A DNA stretch of 64,000 bases from Toxorhynchites rutilus septentrionalis (lineage: Eukaryota > Arthropoda > Insecta > Diptera > Culicidae). Below the pieces are notes generated by a model. That model was not told where the DNA came from. It did not search any database and was given only the letters and a program-made list of their open reading frames with translations. The DNA is taken from NCBI RefSeq assembly GCF_029784135.1, contig NC_073744.1, forward strand, positions 19,288,239 to 19,352,238. The letters are read 5' to 3'. The translations under genes were made by a program, and so were the position numbers. Below are positions 1 to 11,799 of this stretch, one piece after another. Position 1 is the stretch's first letter. Every line of letters begins with the position of its first letter.

Positions 1-620
1 TTTGGTCAGGACTGTACCTTCTAACTATTTGAACAACTTGGAGTAATAATTTTCATTCAAATTTTGACAATTTTAAATTGCTTTCGGGCCTGATAAGCTG
101 ATAGAGATTATTTTTCACCAACGATGCAGCTGTTGAAAGATATTAATATGGGTTTTCTTCATTTGTTTTTCGTATTTCACGACAAAAATATATTATTTTT
201 TCACTTTACATTTTACTTTCAAACATAAACATCAAACTAACTTCCGTTCAAATTGTTTCATTTGTTCTATTCTATCGATCACCTTCGATCGATTTTATTG
301 ATCGTTAAAACATTTAAATACACTATCATTATATTGATTATTTTTTATTTGACAAACAACATATCCACTAGCAAAAATTTATATAGCAGCACAACGTTTG
401 CCGGGTCGTTTAGTTATAATATAAAAAATCATTATCAAATATTGTTTTTAGTTCAATATTTTTCACAATTTTCAAAAAAAAAAAACGATTCATTTACGTA
501 GAACACATATTCGATGCGGAAAAGTGAAATTGTATCCATAATTCTTAGTTCAAAAGTGCGTTTATTCCATCTGAAGTATCAATAATAACTCTCGCTTCAC
601 AATGACAAAACACGAACCTC
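1..620. repeat. Divergent dispersed-repeat copy, AT-rich
   Basis: The stretch at about 505-580 (GATGCGGAAAAGTGAAATTG, then CATAATTCTTAGTTCAAA) is a divergent copy of 45330-45390 and resembles 46440-46470, the start of the large minisatellite element. AACGTTTGCCGGGTCG (about 390-407) resembles the reverse complement of 45048-45065. No coding potential was recognised. Confidence 0.4.
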
Positions 621-1009
621 AATGCCGTCAACGCGAATTCAATAAATGAACATTCAAGATAGTGTTGCGATTTTTTTTACCCTCACTTCTTACTTCAAAG
701 ATGACAGCTTGTCATCCTCTGTTCCTACAAAGTTCTTTCAAGGGAAAAAAAACTTAATTCTATGAAACTCATAAAAAATCTTGAATAATTTTCGATGAAA
801 AAGCTGTGATGATAAAATTTATATGCTGCGTGAAAGATGGCGAATTATCGTGGAATAAAACTGTGCATATAAAATTGAAACTAGAACCCAAAAAGTTGCT
901 TTTATTTTCGCAAAAATGAGCACAAACTTTTTATTTTCATTCTTTCTGATTTTTGAAAATTTTAGTTGGCAACCCTGCACGTCAATCGCGGCACAGCATA
1001 AAGAGCGCT

Positions 1010-1195
1010 GCATATACAACGTCTCGTCACCGTCCCGATAAGTATTCTCTTGGACTTATTTTGCCGACGTCGTGTAGAAGTTGCCGTTGCTGGTGTATGT
1101 GAATACGACCACACGATTTCCATGGGAGAATATTTGACATTTCATTCGTTTACGTTGACTTTACGGTGACGGGACGTTGTGTGTGTAGCGCACTC
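1010..1195 (+). repeat. Partial copy of the 847-bp inverted-repeat element
   Basis: This segment aligns with the right part of the element at 8164-9010: both have GGTGTATGTGAAT followed by a related spacer, then a (G/T)ACGTGACGGGACGT-like stretch, and end near GCGCAC or CGCAC. The left part is missing. The terminal inverted repeat is degraded. Confidence 0.45.
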
Positions 1196-1199
1196 GAAG

Positions 1200-1440
1200 C
1201 GAAGTTAGTGATCCCCGATAATCGTTCGATTCGTCGATTAATCGACGCAACCAATAATCGAAGCGAACGGATAATTTACGTCGATTAATCGATCGATTCT
1301 AGCAAGGGTAAAATTTAGTCTAACTAATTATTTCTCTCAGTGTGACGATTAATCGATTGTTTGATTATTTTTGGGCGATTAGTCGTATCGAATCAAAGTC
1401 AAGCTGCTGAAAAGTATTCGATTAGTTCATGAACGATTAA
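1200..1440. other. Cluster of CGATTAATCG-type palindromes
   Basis: In about 200 bp there are repeated perfect or near-perfect palindromes: TCGATTAATCGA around 1232-1245, again at 1281-1294 followed directly by TCGATTC, CGATTAATCGATTG near 1345, and CGATTAGTCGTATCGAAT near 1376-1393, plus CGATAATCG and AATAATCGAAGCG variants. ATTA/TAAT cores inside a palindrome are typical of dimeric homeodomain sites. Whether this is an enhancer or a decayed repeat cannot be told from sequence alone. Confidence 0.4.
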
Positions 1441-2637
1441 TTTCAAAAATTGTGGCTCATTAGGCGGAGTGTTCGTAAATCACGTGTTTTATCTTTTACG
1501 CCGTTTCTAATTCGCTGTCAAACCAAAAATTATAAACAACTAATTTAGTTGAAGATATCGGTAAATATTTCTGAATTTATTTGTTCTAGCTAATTGAATG
1601 TTCCAAGCGTTCATAGATATTTTCCAGTTGCTAATAAATAAAGCTAATTGAAAACTTGTTTAATAGTCTATATCTGAATATTTTCTGGTACATCAGGGAA
1701 TATCAGGGAATATTCCTGTTTGGGAGCGTAAGGCCACTAAATGTAATCAAAAATATTTATGTGACGTGGTCGCTTCCAGCTCATCGATGGTGGTATATTG
1801 CTTTCTATTTTATAGATCCGCTTAACCAGGATTTCCAGGTGTTTTTAAGAATTAAGATCGGGACTTTGAACTTGCCACCCCAGTAAATTGATTTTCTGAG
1901 TATCAAGCCATGGTTTTGTAGCGGAACTGATGTGAATACTGTCGCATAAACACAAACCAACCATAAATAAAATCTAACGAGTTTATCTTACAAGATGTCA
2001 AATCAAGCTAAATCTAGCACGCTCGTGGAACAACATCCAAGCTAAATCCTTAGAGGTCCTCCTTCAAAATTGTGCGTGCAGAAGAGCTTCGGTTTTTTTC
2101 TGTAGAAATTCGCCATAATGTCGATTGCGTTGTAAAAACTGCAACTGTGTAAAATGGAGGTGCGGTTATAGAAAGTGGTTAAAGTCCTTTAACTCTCTGT
2201 GAATTATTAGTGCATTATACCTTTAAGAAAACATGATTGTGACGACTTTTTAGTTTAAATTTTTATGTATTCTACGCACGGCATTGGCTGAAAAAATTGT
2301 TAAGAAAATCCTCAGTTGATGTAACTATGTTATGCTATGAGATATAGAAATATTCATTCGGATTTATATTATTGATAAACATAACCTATATTGATACAAA
2401 CCTTGGGTTAACATTCGTGAAACTAAGCGTCCATTGATAGTGTATAGATTCTATTCTACCGTAGAGTGCAACATCAAACATATTCAAAAAACATTTCGAA
2501 AACTAAGATACTTAAAATTTTAGCCAAACCAAAACCAAAATTGGGAAACTATAAAACAGCAGCATCTAGCGGAAATCGGGGATTTCTACCGAGAGTGCTA
2601 TCATAAAGTGAGGAGGTTAGGATAGGACGACTAGAGA
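1441..2637. other. No gene seen
   Basis: AT-rich sequence. The few open frames (for example plus strand 1656-1886) have no domain, no splice context and no codon bias. A poly-G run of about 10 lies near 2661-2670, just past the right edge. Confidence 0.5.
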
Positions 2638-2727
2638 CTAGATGAGACGGGAATGGCGGGGGGGGGGGGAATCAAGCGCAGGGTGGTATTGTTTGTGCTC
2701 ATTCTGAGGGGAGGGGAAAATCTTCAC

Positions 2728-2961
2728 CTTGTCCGAGGGTAGTGCCCTGACGCAGTTATGCGCCAGATCATAGTTGGGGGGATAAACACCTGAGGATTGT
2801 GCGTCACGTGCTTCCCTGACAGTAGTGGCAGTGGTTGCAGCCGTTGGCGTTGGCGCTGCGGTCAAAGATGATGCGTTTGGTGCGGTTTTTGGCTTTCGGG
2901 ATTGGTGTTTGTGGTAGATGTTGTTGTTGTTGATGTTGTTGATGTTGTGCTGGTGCGTGTC
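2728..2961 (-). CDS. Possible low-complexity cassette exon
   Basis: The minus strand is open for about 140 codons between a TGA near 3068 and the stop at 2638, without an obvious start ATG. Inside it, a pyrimidine-rich acceptor (GACTTCCAG, AG at 2962-2963) and a donor GACAAG|GTGAAG (from 2727) delimit 234 bp, exactly 78 codons, phase 0 at both ends. The peptide begins with Gln/His/Asn repeats of the opa type (HNINNINNNN), then Thr/Ala-Pro repeats, then a more complex segment (YPPNYDLAHNCVRALPSDK). The phase would allow splicing after the neurexin-like exon 38 kb upstream on the same strand. I do not recognise the peptide. It may instead be an unrelated gene or a chance open frame over CAA/CCA microsatellites. 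Confidence 0.25.
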
Positions 2962-3069
2962 CTGGAAGTCACACCCGAAAGCCGCAGAGAGGTTGGTGCC
3001 GGTGGTGGTTGGGCAGTGACAGTGAGTTATTTGGTGTTTTGATGGTGGTTTGTTTTGGACGAACGAGTG

Positions 3070-4899
3070 AGTTCAACAAAGAACAAAAGAAAGAGAAAAG
3101 AAAAAAGAAACAAACCGAAAACCGAAAATTAGTGCAAACTTGTGATATTCCGAGAGAACGAAATCTAATCTAAGATTAGTGCGGTGATGCAAATAGGAAA
3201 AAAATATAATGTGATGATGATTTTTACCTTTCATCGTATGTTCACGATGAGTATGAGAAGACAATAAAATCCATTCTATTATCTTTAATGTATTTTCGTT
3301 CAAGTCACACAAGCAGCTGAAAGGAGTGTGAATGGGTGGATGGATGACTGGATTATGGGGAGAGTGCAAATAATCAACGTACACACAAAAGAGTCGCTTA
3401 TCTAAATGTGATTCAGATAGCAGGATGTGACGCCGACAGCTCTTCCTCATTGATATGATGGAACGACCAAAGAGAGCGAGTGGCGGGGCATGACATTATA
3501 GTCAACATAAGAGGGGTGTGTATATCTCTGTGTGAGGCGACAACTGTCAGAAACAGACGCGGCACATAAAATGCTGTAATTTCATAATTTGCTATTATCC
3601 GACGACACAAAGCAGTGTGGAGGCTAATGTTTGAGTTTGGGCGGGGTTGTGAATGGCGAGAAGGCTCCCGCAGGACGGGTATTTCTTTTTTCTTCTTCGC
3701 GAGGATGTGATGTTTTGTGATAAAGGGAAGCGAGGAAATTTTTCCGGCAGTCACAGAGGGTTTAGGTTGCTGTCGCGAGAAATTAAACATTTTTTTGCGA
3801 GGAAATTTGTCGATCGTTTCATTTTAGATGGCAATGTTGTACTCTTGGTCCTCGGAGGGTTCCCTCACACCATGAGATAAACCAAAACCACAGCGTCATT
3901 ATTATGGATGACGTGAGCGACCGAAGTTCGTCGCTCGAACCAACCGTGTTGCATGGATTGGAATGGTTTTCGAGGGAGTTTGGAGCGAGCGGATGGGCAA
4001 ACACTATGAAAGAATCGTTCGGAAGTTCCTTTTCTTATTGTATGACTCACTTTCCACTTCCAGCCAGTGTGCGATATGGGAGAACGAAGTCGAATGACGC
4101 TGCGATGGGTTTTCCCTGCTTTTTACTTCTGAACCAGTAAATGCTAGTAATGCGCATAACATAAAGGGGATACATCGCTTGGCTTGAGTTGAGTTTCAGA
4201 AGAATTGTGGATCTGATGAGGGTGATTTTCTGCAATTCTTTTGGATGACCACCTGCGGATATGAGCTTAAGATAGAATGCGTTCGTGAAAATTTTATGGG
4301 TGGGTAATGTCGGGGACATAACCAACGAGACTATGGGCTGTCAATTGTAGTAACTTAGTGAATCGAATCACCAACCACAAATAAGCCTAAAAATACTCCC
4401 AAATTCATACAAGCCCTCCCCAAGCTTATCAAGACCATTATTTTGCGAGAACTTGTCAATATCTTGATCCTACTCAAATTTATTGATGGTTTTTCACCCA
4501 AAAACTCATTATTTCAATTTTAATTTACTCAAATACAAAAAATAACATAGTTTTGAAAATCTCACATTATGTAGAGTGTGTATAATGTATGTGTAATGTA
4601 GAGATATTGACAAGTTCTGCATCGCAAAATGTTTGTATTAGTAATCTCTAAAAGTTTCGAAATTTTGTTTTCGATGCCAAATCATTAAAAAATGCATGAA
4701 ACGTCAAGATCTGGTGTCATCTCGAAAAAAAAATTTTTGGCTGAAAATCGATCTTTTGGGACTTAGCCTGAAAGACAATGAAGGTATGGAAAAAAATAGT
4801 TATCGAATTTAAAGAACCGACCATGTACATTTTGTTTATTGACCCAAAAAAATGACTTGTGCAAAATTTCAGCTCAATCGGACATGATTTAGGGGTGTC
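3070..4899. other. No gene seen; overlapping random frames
   Basis: Open frames of 60-125 codons overlap on both strands (for example 3073-3450 and 3413-3790 minus), but none has a recognisable domain. A motif at about 4302-4340 (GGGTAATGTCGGGGACATAACC, split here as GGGTAATGTCGG and GGACATAACC) recurs near 63667-63690, marking a dispersed repeat. Confidence 0.45.
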
Positions 4900-5100
4900 T
4901 CGAAGCACACAAAGTTTTTGATTTTGATTTTTTTTAGTCCCGTGTAGAAATATTTCCTATCTATTGATGCAAACATTTTTGCGATCTATGAAAAGAAATG
5001 CTCGATTTATAAGCATAAGGAATCTTTAATTTTTTCCTACATGCTCAGTGCATTTTCGTTTTACCTTCACATAGTCCTGTTAGTCGTAGCCCTACGTCAA
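4900..5100. mobile_element. Right end of a GACGTAG-type inverted-repeat element
   Basis: The sequence GTAGAAATATTTCCTATC at about 4944-4961 and the bases after it match the reverse complement of 13690-13735. The copy ends at 5084-5100 with TCGTAGCCCTACGTCAA, the family terminal repeat. The left end is not clear. No coding capacity is seen. Confidence 0.5.
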
Positions 5101-6429
5101 TATGCTCTTAAAACAACAAGAGAATGAGAATCTTTACCATGTTTATCCATTACTTACGTTTACGCTCCCTTACAAGATTCTTGAGATTAATTGAAAAGAT
5201 AGACTATACACCTTACTCTGGAAAACGAGCCGATTTGAAATTCGTTTATTCGTCGATCATGTTCATAATGTCATAAAAATAATGTGCGATTCGAGTAGAA
5301 TGCGGCGTTTCCTAGCTATCTGTTCGCGCCCGACTCGACCGCTCCGGCATGACGTCATCGGTGCACCACACATTTGAAAAGTGGAACAATATTTAAGGGT
5401 CTTATCTTCTAGAACTACTAGAAAATATTGTTTTATTTGGATAAAACTTGAAAAACCTCATATTTATTGCTCGACGATGTGATTATTTGACGTGCATGGA
5501 ATAATGAAACAATTTTTGATGACCTTTTATTCTAGAATCTTCAGAATATACGGGTTTATTAACTTGAAAAATCTTCAATTTTTTTTTGCTTGACAATGAG
5601 ATTAACACGTACACGGTTTCTGGTTATAGATCACTGCATCAAATCTAACCTCAATCCTTCGTTCTTTTTTTTCTTGAATGTTGACACTCCTGTAGTGTTT
5701 TTACCATCTACATTTTCGTATCTATCTTTTTCGCACTCACTTGAAACTATTGAGTACCTGAGCAAAGGATCCAAAGCCCCTAAAGAGAATGGTTGTAAGT
5801 TGTTATTTGTGGCTCTCTCCGCCGTCGCGATTGAAGTTCGATACAGAGTACACGCTATTGATAACGGAACATATCGCCGGGACTATTGGATTTAGAGGAG
5901 TTCTCTCAGTTACCCTCTCAAGTTTCCCACCTTTTCATAGTTGCAATTGGATTTTTATTTGAAAAGATGCGATAAATAATAGAATATATAGCCGGTCCAA
6001 TTAACTGTACAGGTTTTTCTTTTCAGGTTACCTAAAAATAATCTTTCCCACATGTTGCGACACATGAGATTTTCGGATTATCATTTCGTTGAATGTTCGT
6101 AAACGGATGGAAGATTATTCAGATCAATTAAAATCGATGGAACACATTGACGCTATGATCTCCTGAGCTTTAGAATGATTTGGAGGACCTATAACGTCTG
6201 ATGTTCATATAAACACAAAGCCAGCATAGCATGCGGGCTCTATGAATCATTTTGGGTAAGATTTATTGTTATGAACATTGCACCAGTCGTGGTTGAATTG
6301 GTAGATCAATTGGTCTGAGCTTCAAAATGTTTTGGAGGACCTAGGGCATATAATATTTATATAAACTCAAAGACTTTGTAGCACGTTGCGCCTGGGTAGG
6401 CACTACATTAACTGCGCGCTAACCGAATT

Positions 6430-6560
6430 GAATACGGAAGTGTAAACAGGAGACAAAAAGTGTAAACAGGAGAAAAATAACATTGAGTTGAGTGTGTAAG
6501 AAAAAAAAGAACGATCCAAGGTATACAAGGTATACAAGGTAATACACTTTGGATCGATCG
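6430..6560. repeat. Short tandem and inverted repeats
   Basis: GTGTAAACAGGAGA is duplicated (about 6440 and 6460). GGTATACAA is repeated two to three times at 6517-6540. CGATCCAAGGTAT at 6510 and ACACTTTGGATCG at 6544 form an inverted pair. Confidence 0.55.
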
Positions 6561-6819
6561 AACGGAAAATGTCAAAAAACAAAATTTGTCAGGGAATAGG
6601 AAGAGTGATGGAGGGATATTTTTCATGCATCGTGAATTTGTTTTACAAAAATTTGGTAAAATGAAGCAACCATATAAAACACTGGGTAAAACTGGACAAT
6701 ATTTTACAAAAACTGGAAGATTTTGGGGTTTAACTGTTAGATTGGATCGAGGAAAAAAACTGGAAGAATTCAGTTTAAGAGGTGCCATTCACGGATTTGG
6801 TTCATCCCTTCTCGTTTGG

Positions 6820-7000
6820 TGGTTATCGGAGCAACATCGTTGCCGGCGAGCGTCAACCGGGAATTGATTGTCTTTCTTAAGATAGGTGAAGGAGAAGTAA
6901 TGGAGTAGTTTTCCTTCCACGAGGGCCCTTCTCAGGGCTAGAGACGAATGAACTGCCAAAGATGAAAGTTTCTATAAACCAAACAAGGAAGAAAGGAAGG
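6820..7000. repeat. Dispersed repeat shared with 24290-24480
   Basis: GCAACATCGTTGC is shared with 24295-24310, and the block GGCTAGAGACGAATGAACTG, preceded by a ggCCTTCTCA-like sequence, is shared with 24408-24428. Both copies continue into related sequence (TCTATAAnnCAAAC and a CTTCC-rich end). Confidence 0.6.
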
Positions 7001-7659
7001 ATCAGGCTCTCGTTTTCTCGTGTACTGTACACATCGCTTCCATAAAAACCTAGTAGTAAATTGTAAACAGTGTTTAGACTTCAAAAGTGCACTTTTGCCT
7101 TTCGAGTAAAACCTCCGCAGCATCGATGTCGGGCTTAGTAGACTTCTGTGAAAACCATTGCCTGCCTTTTTCAAGGTGGAAGAAAGAGTTAGGGCCCTAT
7201 TCCAGCCATGTTGAACAAAAAAGTATAATTTATGACTCAATTTCTGAGAAATTTTTAATAAAACTATGTTTTTCTACTGATTTTTATCTTTATGTACTGC
7301 GTTTCATTCATCGTACCTAGATGTTTCGTAGTTTATTGCTACGCACGTGAAAAAAAAATTATTGCACTTTATTGTGCAACTGTAAAGGGAAATACATACA
7401 TATAGATTTAAAACTTTGATTAGGTGAATAAACAGTGGCCCCAAATATTCCATAATAACGAAACGTCTGAGTGATGAAACCATATGCTAGTAGAGAATTA
7501 TCAATAAAACAAAAAGATATATGAAACTTATTCCCCTGTGTTATGATCTGACATCTGAAATCACTGATCATACCGAGAAAAAGTTACAGAAGTCTTTCTA
7601 GCCTACTAAATGAAACATTTCAATGAAAATCGTGTATTGGAATAGTTTTTTTTGCTCGT

Positions 7660-7735
7660 CTCGACAAAGACTGAAGTCGAGACGAGACGAGACGAATTGC
7701 TCGTCTCTGCGGCGCTGAGGAACGCGCCAACACGA
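7660..7735. repeat. (CGAGA)n short array
   Basis: GTCGAGACGAGACGAGACGA with flanking GCTCGTCTC in the opposite sense on both sides, giving a small snap-back structure. Confidence 0.6.
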
Positions 7736-8163
7736 TTAAATGCTCTAAAACTTTGATGTAATATCAGTAATTGTTTGGTCAATATGGAACCAGAATTTAT
7801 TACGAGTTTAATGCCGCCCGGAGACTATGAATTTTGGAACATTTGTAAGACGACAAACAGGGCATTTTCTCTGCATTTTGTAGAGCTATAAATTTGTTTA
7901 TTCACAGTGATGATCTTACCCCGTTTTCCCCCTACAGATTTAATGGAAACGCATGGTTTTTGAAAATTCGAATTAAAAATGAAGATGGAATTTCCAATCA
8001 AATATTGATAGAATCAATAAAATGAACAATCAAAAGTGGCACCCTCAAAATTGTCGGTGAGATCGAATTCGGAAGACAAACCATGAATTTAGATGTCTCT
8101 AGTCGAATGAAACCGCAGATAAATCACTTTCTTGTTCTCCTTCCATCACAGGCTGACATTTAT

Positions 8164-9010
8164 GTGCGATTCACATAGAACGTTACGGAGAGGAACGTCT
8201 ACGTTCCGTCAACGTCTCCACCAATTCACACATGCAGTCAATACTCCCACCAACCCGTCACGTCAAATGTCAAACGAATGATTTATTTAATGTTATTCAT
8301 GGTGTCGCCATCTACAACAATTTTAAATTGCAATGCCCTCTTTCGAATCAGCATGCCTAGAATCAGTCCTAAATTTTAAAAAATTCAATGAAAATCATTG
8401 AATTAAAATGCTTGAACCCCATAGTCCGACTCTTATTCAACAATAATAATATATAGACTATTTCTCTCAGCTAGGCGCGAATGATTTTCACTCCGAAATT
8501 TGGAACTAAGAGATATGTTGGCATAAAAAGTACAGTATGTTACTTATAATGCGACATGCCGAGGCACCATTGAGTGTCGCATTGGAGGCAATTTTGACCA
8601 GTAATTGGACATTTGCGATAGGTGGCGACTTTCAAAGTTGGGCTATAATTTGGGCCCCGAACTCAATGTTTACAAAAATGTCCAATTAGAGGTAAAATAT
8701 CTAATTAAACGTGTTACATCACAGGTCTGTCCAATTAGCTAAATGTCGAATTAGATGTAAATTACTGCACAACCAAAATCAAAACAAAAGCCGTGACACA
8801 AAGCCCATACAAAAACCAAACGAGCTGTCCGTCTCCGTCAATTATTCTTTTCTACAAATCCTGCCGGTCGTTTTCGTTGAACGTATGCTGACGGGTCGTT
8901 ACGTTGCCGGTGTATGTGAATGTGTTCATAATAATTGCATGGTAGAATAACTGACGTAACGTGACGTGCCGGGACGTGAACTTGACGTGGATGTTGTATG
9001 TGAATCGCAC
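8164..9010. mobile_element. 847-bp MITE-like element with terminal inverted repeats
   Basis: Left end GTGCGATTCACATAGAAC and right end GTTGTATGTGAATCGCAC are inverted repeats with 17 of 18 positions matching. They are flanked by TTTAT on both sides (8159-8163 and 9011-9015), a plausible 5-bp target duplication. Just inside each end, GC-richer ACGT-containing sequence is also arranged as a loose inverted repeat. No transposase frame is present. A partial copy lies at 1010-1195. Confidence 0.68.
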
Positions 9011-9015
9011 TTTAT

Positions 9016-10398
9016 TCAGCCAACTTGCCTGAATTTAGGAGCATCGTCAATGTTGATACTATCATCGGTCTGTCTGTCTGTCTGTCGGTTGCCATTGTAG
9101 ATGGCCTTTCCCTGTTGGAAGCACAAAGGGAGCAGAAGCAGTTGCACGTGTTTTATTTGTCCACCATTGCAATTTATTTTATTTCATTTCTCGCTTTTTG
9201 GACCTCGCGTAGAGGTGCTGCAGTGCCACTCTTGACAAAATCCAGATGCCTGTCCGACAATGGCGTACAAAGAGTGAGAGAGATGTGTAAAATTGATGGC
9301 ATTCTCATCACAAGTGCTAGTAAAAAATAGCATCTGTTATGAATTGTTTCTCTCAAAGATGTTTCTATTCCATGATGAACTAGCAACAAAAGGAAGCATA
9401 CCTGTTCCACAAAGCGACAAATTGACCCCGCAATAATTTGTCGTAAGTCGAAAGTCACCAATTAAAGTGCGATGAGTTTAACCGTATAACCCATGAAAGT
9501 TATGATCCCGCACACAGGAACCAAGGCAACCATTTTGAGGTGATGATGGTGAACTATCTGTTGTTGGCTTGCTTGCGTTCATGACCGACTCTCGCTCCTC
9601 TTGACGGAACGACAGGAGCTTAACATGGTTTTACAGCCCGATTCCGGGTTGTACATCATCACTGCGCAACCTTACCCCCCTCCCCCCCCCCCCCCCCCGG
9701 GATGGTCGACCCCAGTCTCCTCTCTGCCCGTCAACCGTTCATTAATCCCCGGCGTAGGATAAACAAATTATTCTCCACATATTGCAGCACAAGGACCCGG
9801 CCCACCTTCCCACGCTTGGTTCTGGTTTTCCGCGTTGGCGTCGTCTCTTTAATGAGACGATGTGGTGAGTGACGTCCAAGAGGGAGACGGTACGGCCAGC
9901 GCGTTCCCACTCCACCCCGCCCCCCCTCTCAAGCCAAGTTTTATCGTTCGGAATGCGGCGGCGGCAGACCTGGTGAATAATGCAGCAGGCCAGTTGATGC
10001 TGCGAGAAATTAATGCGATTTTACGACAATTAATTAAGGTGAAATTCAATTACCGCAAAGGGACTAAATCGGGTGTGTATGTGTGTGAGTGTGTGTGTTT
10101 GCGAGTGCACCGGTATGCGTATTTCCTTCGTTGTCGTCGTCGTCGCAGATGCTTTATCTGCCAGTGATAATATCGCTAATCATTGCTGTCTCAGGCACTG
10201 GATGGATGACAATGAAATTTAGAGCGACCGCTATGGATTTCACCAGTGATAATGTCCCTGAGGGGTTTTTATAGCCGTAATTTATTTATGGGGATTGGAT
10301 TCAGTGGCGGTTGCAATAATGTATTTTTTAAACATTTCAATACGTTTGGGGTGAGTTTAGGTAGTTGTTTGGTAGGAGTTGGTTAATTTAGTTGTACA
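9016..10398. other. No gene seen; GC-richer island with poly-C run
   Basis: A poly-C tract of about 15 lies at 9681-9698. TCTG repeats occur at 9068-9086 and GTGT repeats at 10075-10100. Around 9985-10060 the sequence is rich in TTAAT/ATTAA (GAGAAATTAATGCGATTTTA, CAATTAATTAAGG), compatible with a conserved noncoding element. Frames at 9862-10167 show no domain. Confidence 0.4.
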
Positions 10399-11146
10399 AA
10401 TAGTACACCACATCCAGCTGGTCCCACCAAAAAGACAGCATAACCTTCTGCTCGTGAATATTCCGCGTGGCCGTGGATGTTGATGTATGGCCGGGGTATC
10501 CATACGACGTTTAGGATTTTCGTAATGGACCCACTTTTCATCGCCAGTAACAACCTTTCTTTTATGTCGTTGGACCCTAACCCTTTCTTTTATGCCGTTG
10601 GAGCAGTTTTTCGCAATTTATACGGCACCCAATGTCCTATCTTTCGGATCATTCCCATTGCTTTTAAACGATCGGATGTGGTTTGCTGAGTTACTCCAAG
10701 TGTATCTGCAAGTTCTTGTTGCGTTTGTGACGGATATTGATCGAGTAGAACCTCCAATTCTTCATATTCAAACTTTTTTGGCGGTCTGGAACGTTCTTCG
10801 TTTTCCAAGTCAAAATAACCACTTTTAACCCGTGCAAACCACGTCTGACACGTTCGCTCAGTTGGAGCATGGTCACCATAAACTTGCGATGGTTTTCCGC
10901 AGCTTTTTTTCTTCATATTGAAGTAATAAAGTAAGGCTCCCCGCAAATACATTCTCGTTGGTACGAAATCCGACATATTCGAAGTGGCAAAAAACTATGT
11001 TGTTTACGCTTCAACTTTTTGACATATACTGAGAAAGACGCACAGTGACAGTAGCTTTCCATCGAATGTCTGGAAATTTGATTCACTGGAATAATAATCA
11101 AGTTACGCCATCTGTTGTAAAACCGAAGAAACTCACCGGTACCTAA
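10399..11146 (-). pseudogene. Mariner transposon, truncated and internally deleted
   Basis: Minus-strand mariner copy. The transposase start (MSDFVPTR at 10976) begins a 128-codon frame holding the N-terminal helix-turn-helix domains, including PTERTCQTWFARVKSG and a TQQELADTLGVTQQT second HTH. The 5' terminal repeat reads AAACCGAAGAAACTCACCGG then TACCTAA on the plus strand and ends at 11146 beside TA. Compared with the copy at 43144-44428, an internal deletion lies near 10575-10615, and the C-terminal half with the second and third catalytic aspartates and the 3' terminal repeat is absent beyond about 10399. It cannot encode an active enzyme. Confidence 0.85.
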
Positions 11147-11159
11147 TAGTTTACATGGT

Positions 11160-11628
11160 CTAGGGACCAAGGGCGTTATATTTTTTTTTCTTGAAAGCTG
11201 AGTATTTTTACATAACATATCCAAAAAATCAGAGAGGCGTCATTTTTTTGTTCTTGAGTAATGATTATTCAAAATTAATCGATGGCCCGAAAAATCATGT
11301 TACCCCTTTTTTCCACCACAAACACTTTTGAACTTCTGGACCGATTCAGATGATTGACAAATCAAACTAGTCTTGTTTGAAAAAATTATAACACTTGCGA
11401 AAAATTGGATTTTATTTTCGTAACTATTGATTGTATTTTTTGTTGTTGTTTTCATGGCTTTGGACAAGAGGGCACCGTATTTTTTCTTGAAAGCTGAGGT
11501 TTTTTTTTACATAAGATACCCAATATTTAGAGATGTGATTTTTTTCGTTTTTATGTTATGATTTTTCAAAGTCCATTGATGACCTGGAAAATAATGTTTT
11601 GCCTTTTCTTCCAAAAATTACTTTTATT
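11160..11628 (+). repeat. About 300-bp tandem satellite, first orientation
   Basis: The phrase TTCTTGAAAGCTGAG recurs at about 11190 and 11485, a spacing near 300 bp. Each is followed by TTTTTACATAA and later a run reading GATTTTTCAAAG or TTCAAAATTAATCGATGG. A related array in the opposite sense lies beyond the SINE and again at 33.9-34.5 kb. Confidence 0.6.
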
Positions 11629-11789
11629 TTATTTTTATTTTTTTTATCTGTATTATAGTGATTTTCAACTCATTTGGCTGGTTCGTCACTTTTTACTTCC
11701 ATTTTTAGAAGAATGTCGGGAGTGAGAATTGAACTCGTGACCTTTAGCGTGAGAGGCATGGATGTTACCACTACGCCAGATCGCCTCCC
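11629..11789 (-). mobile_element. tRNA-derived SINE
   Basis: Read on the minus strand it begins GGGAGGCGATCTGGCGTAGT, with an A-box-like GGCGTAGTGGTAAC and a B-box-like GGTCACGAGTTCAATTC, then a tRNA-unrelated body and an A-rich tail. A 10-bp duplication TACTTTTATT flanks it (11619-11628 and 11790-11799). It is near-identical in structure to the copy at 23202-23353 and resembles tRNA-related SINEs of Aedes mosquitoes. It interrupts the satellite. Confidence 0.82.
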
Positions 11790-11799
11790 TACTTTTATT

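Larger units (their letters stand above)
5101..8163. other. No gene seen; short repeats
   Basis: AT-rich, with many unrelated short frames. Contains the short tandem repeats at 6430-6560, a repeat shared with 24.3 kb (6820-7000), and a GAGAC array at 7676-7700. A plus-strand frame at 6586-6867 is open through an A-rich stretch but shows no domain. Confidence 0.45.
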
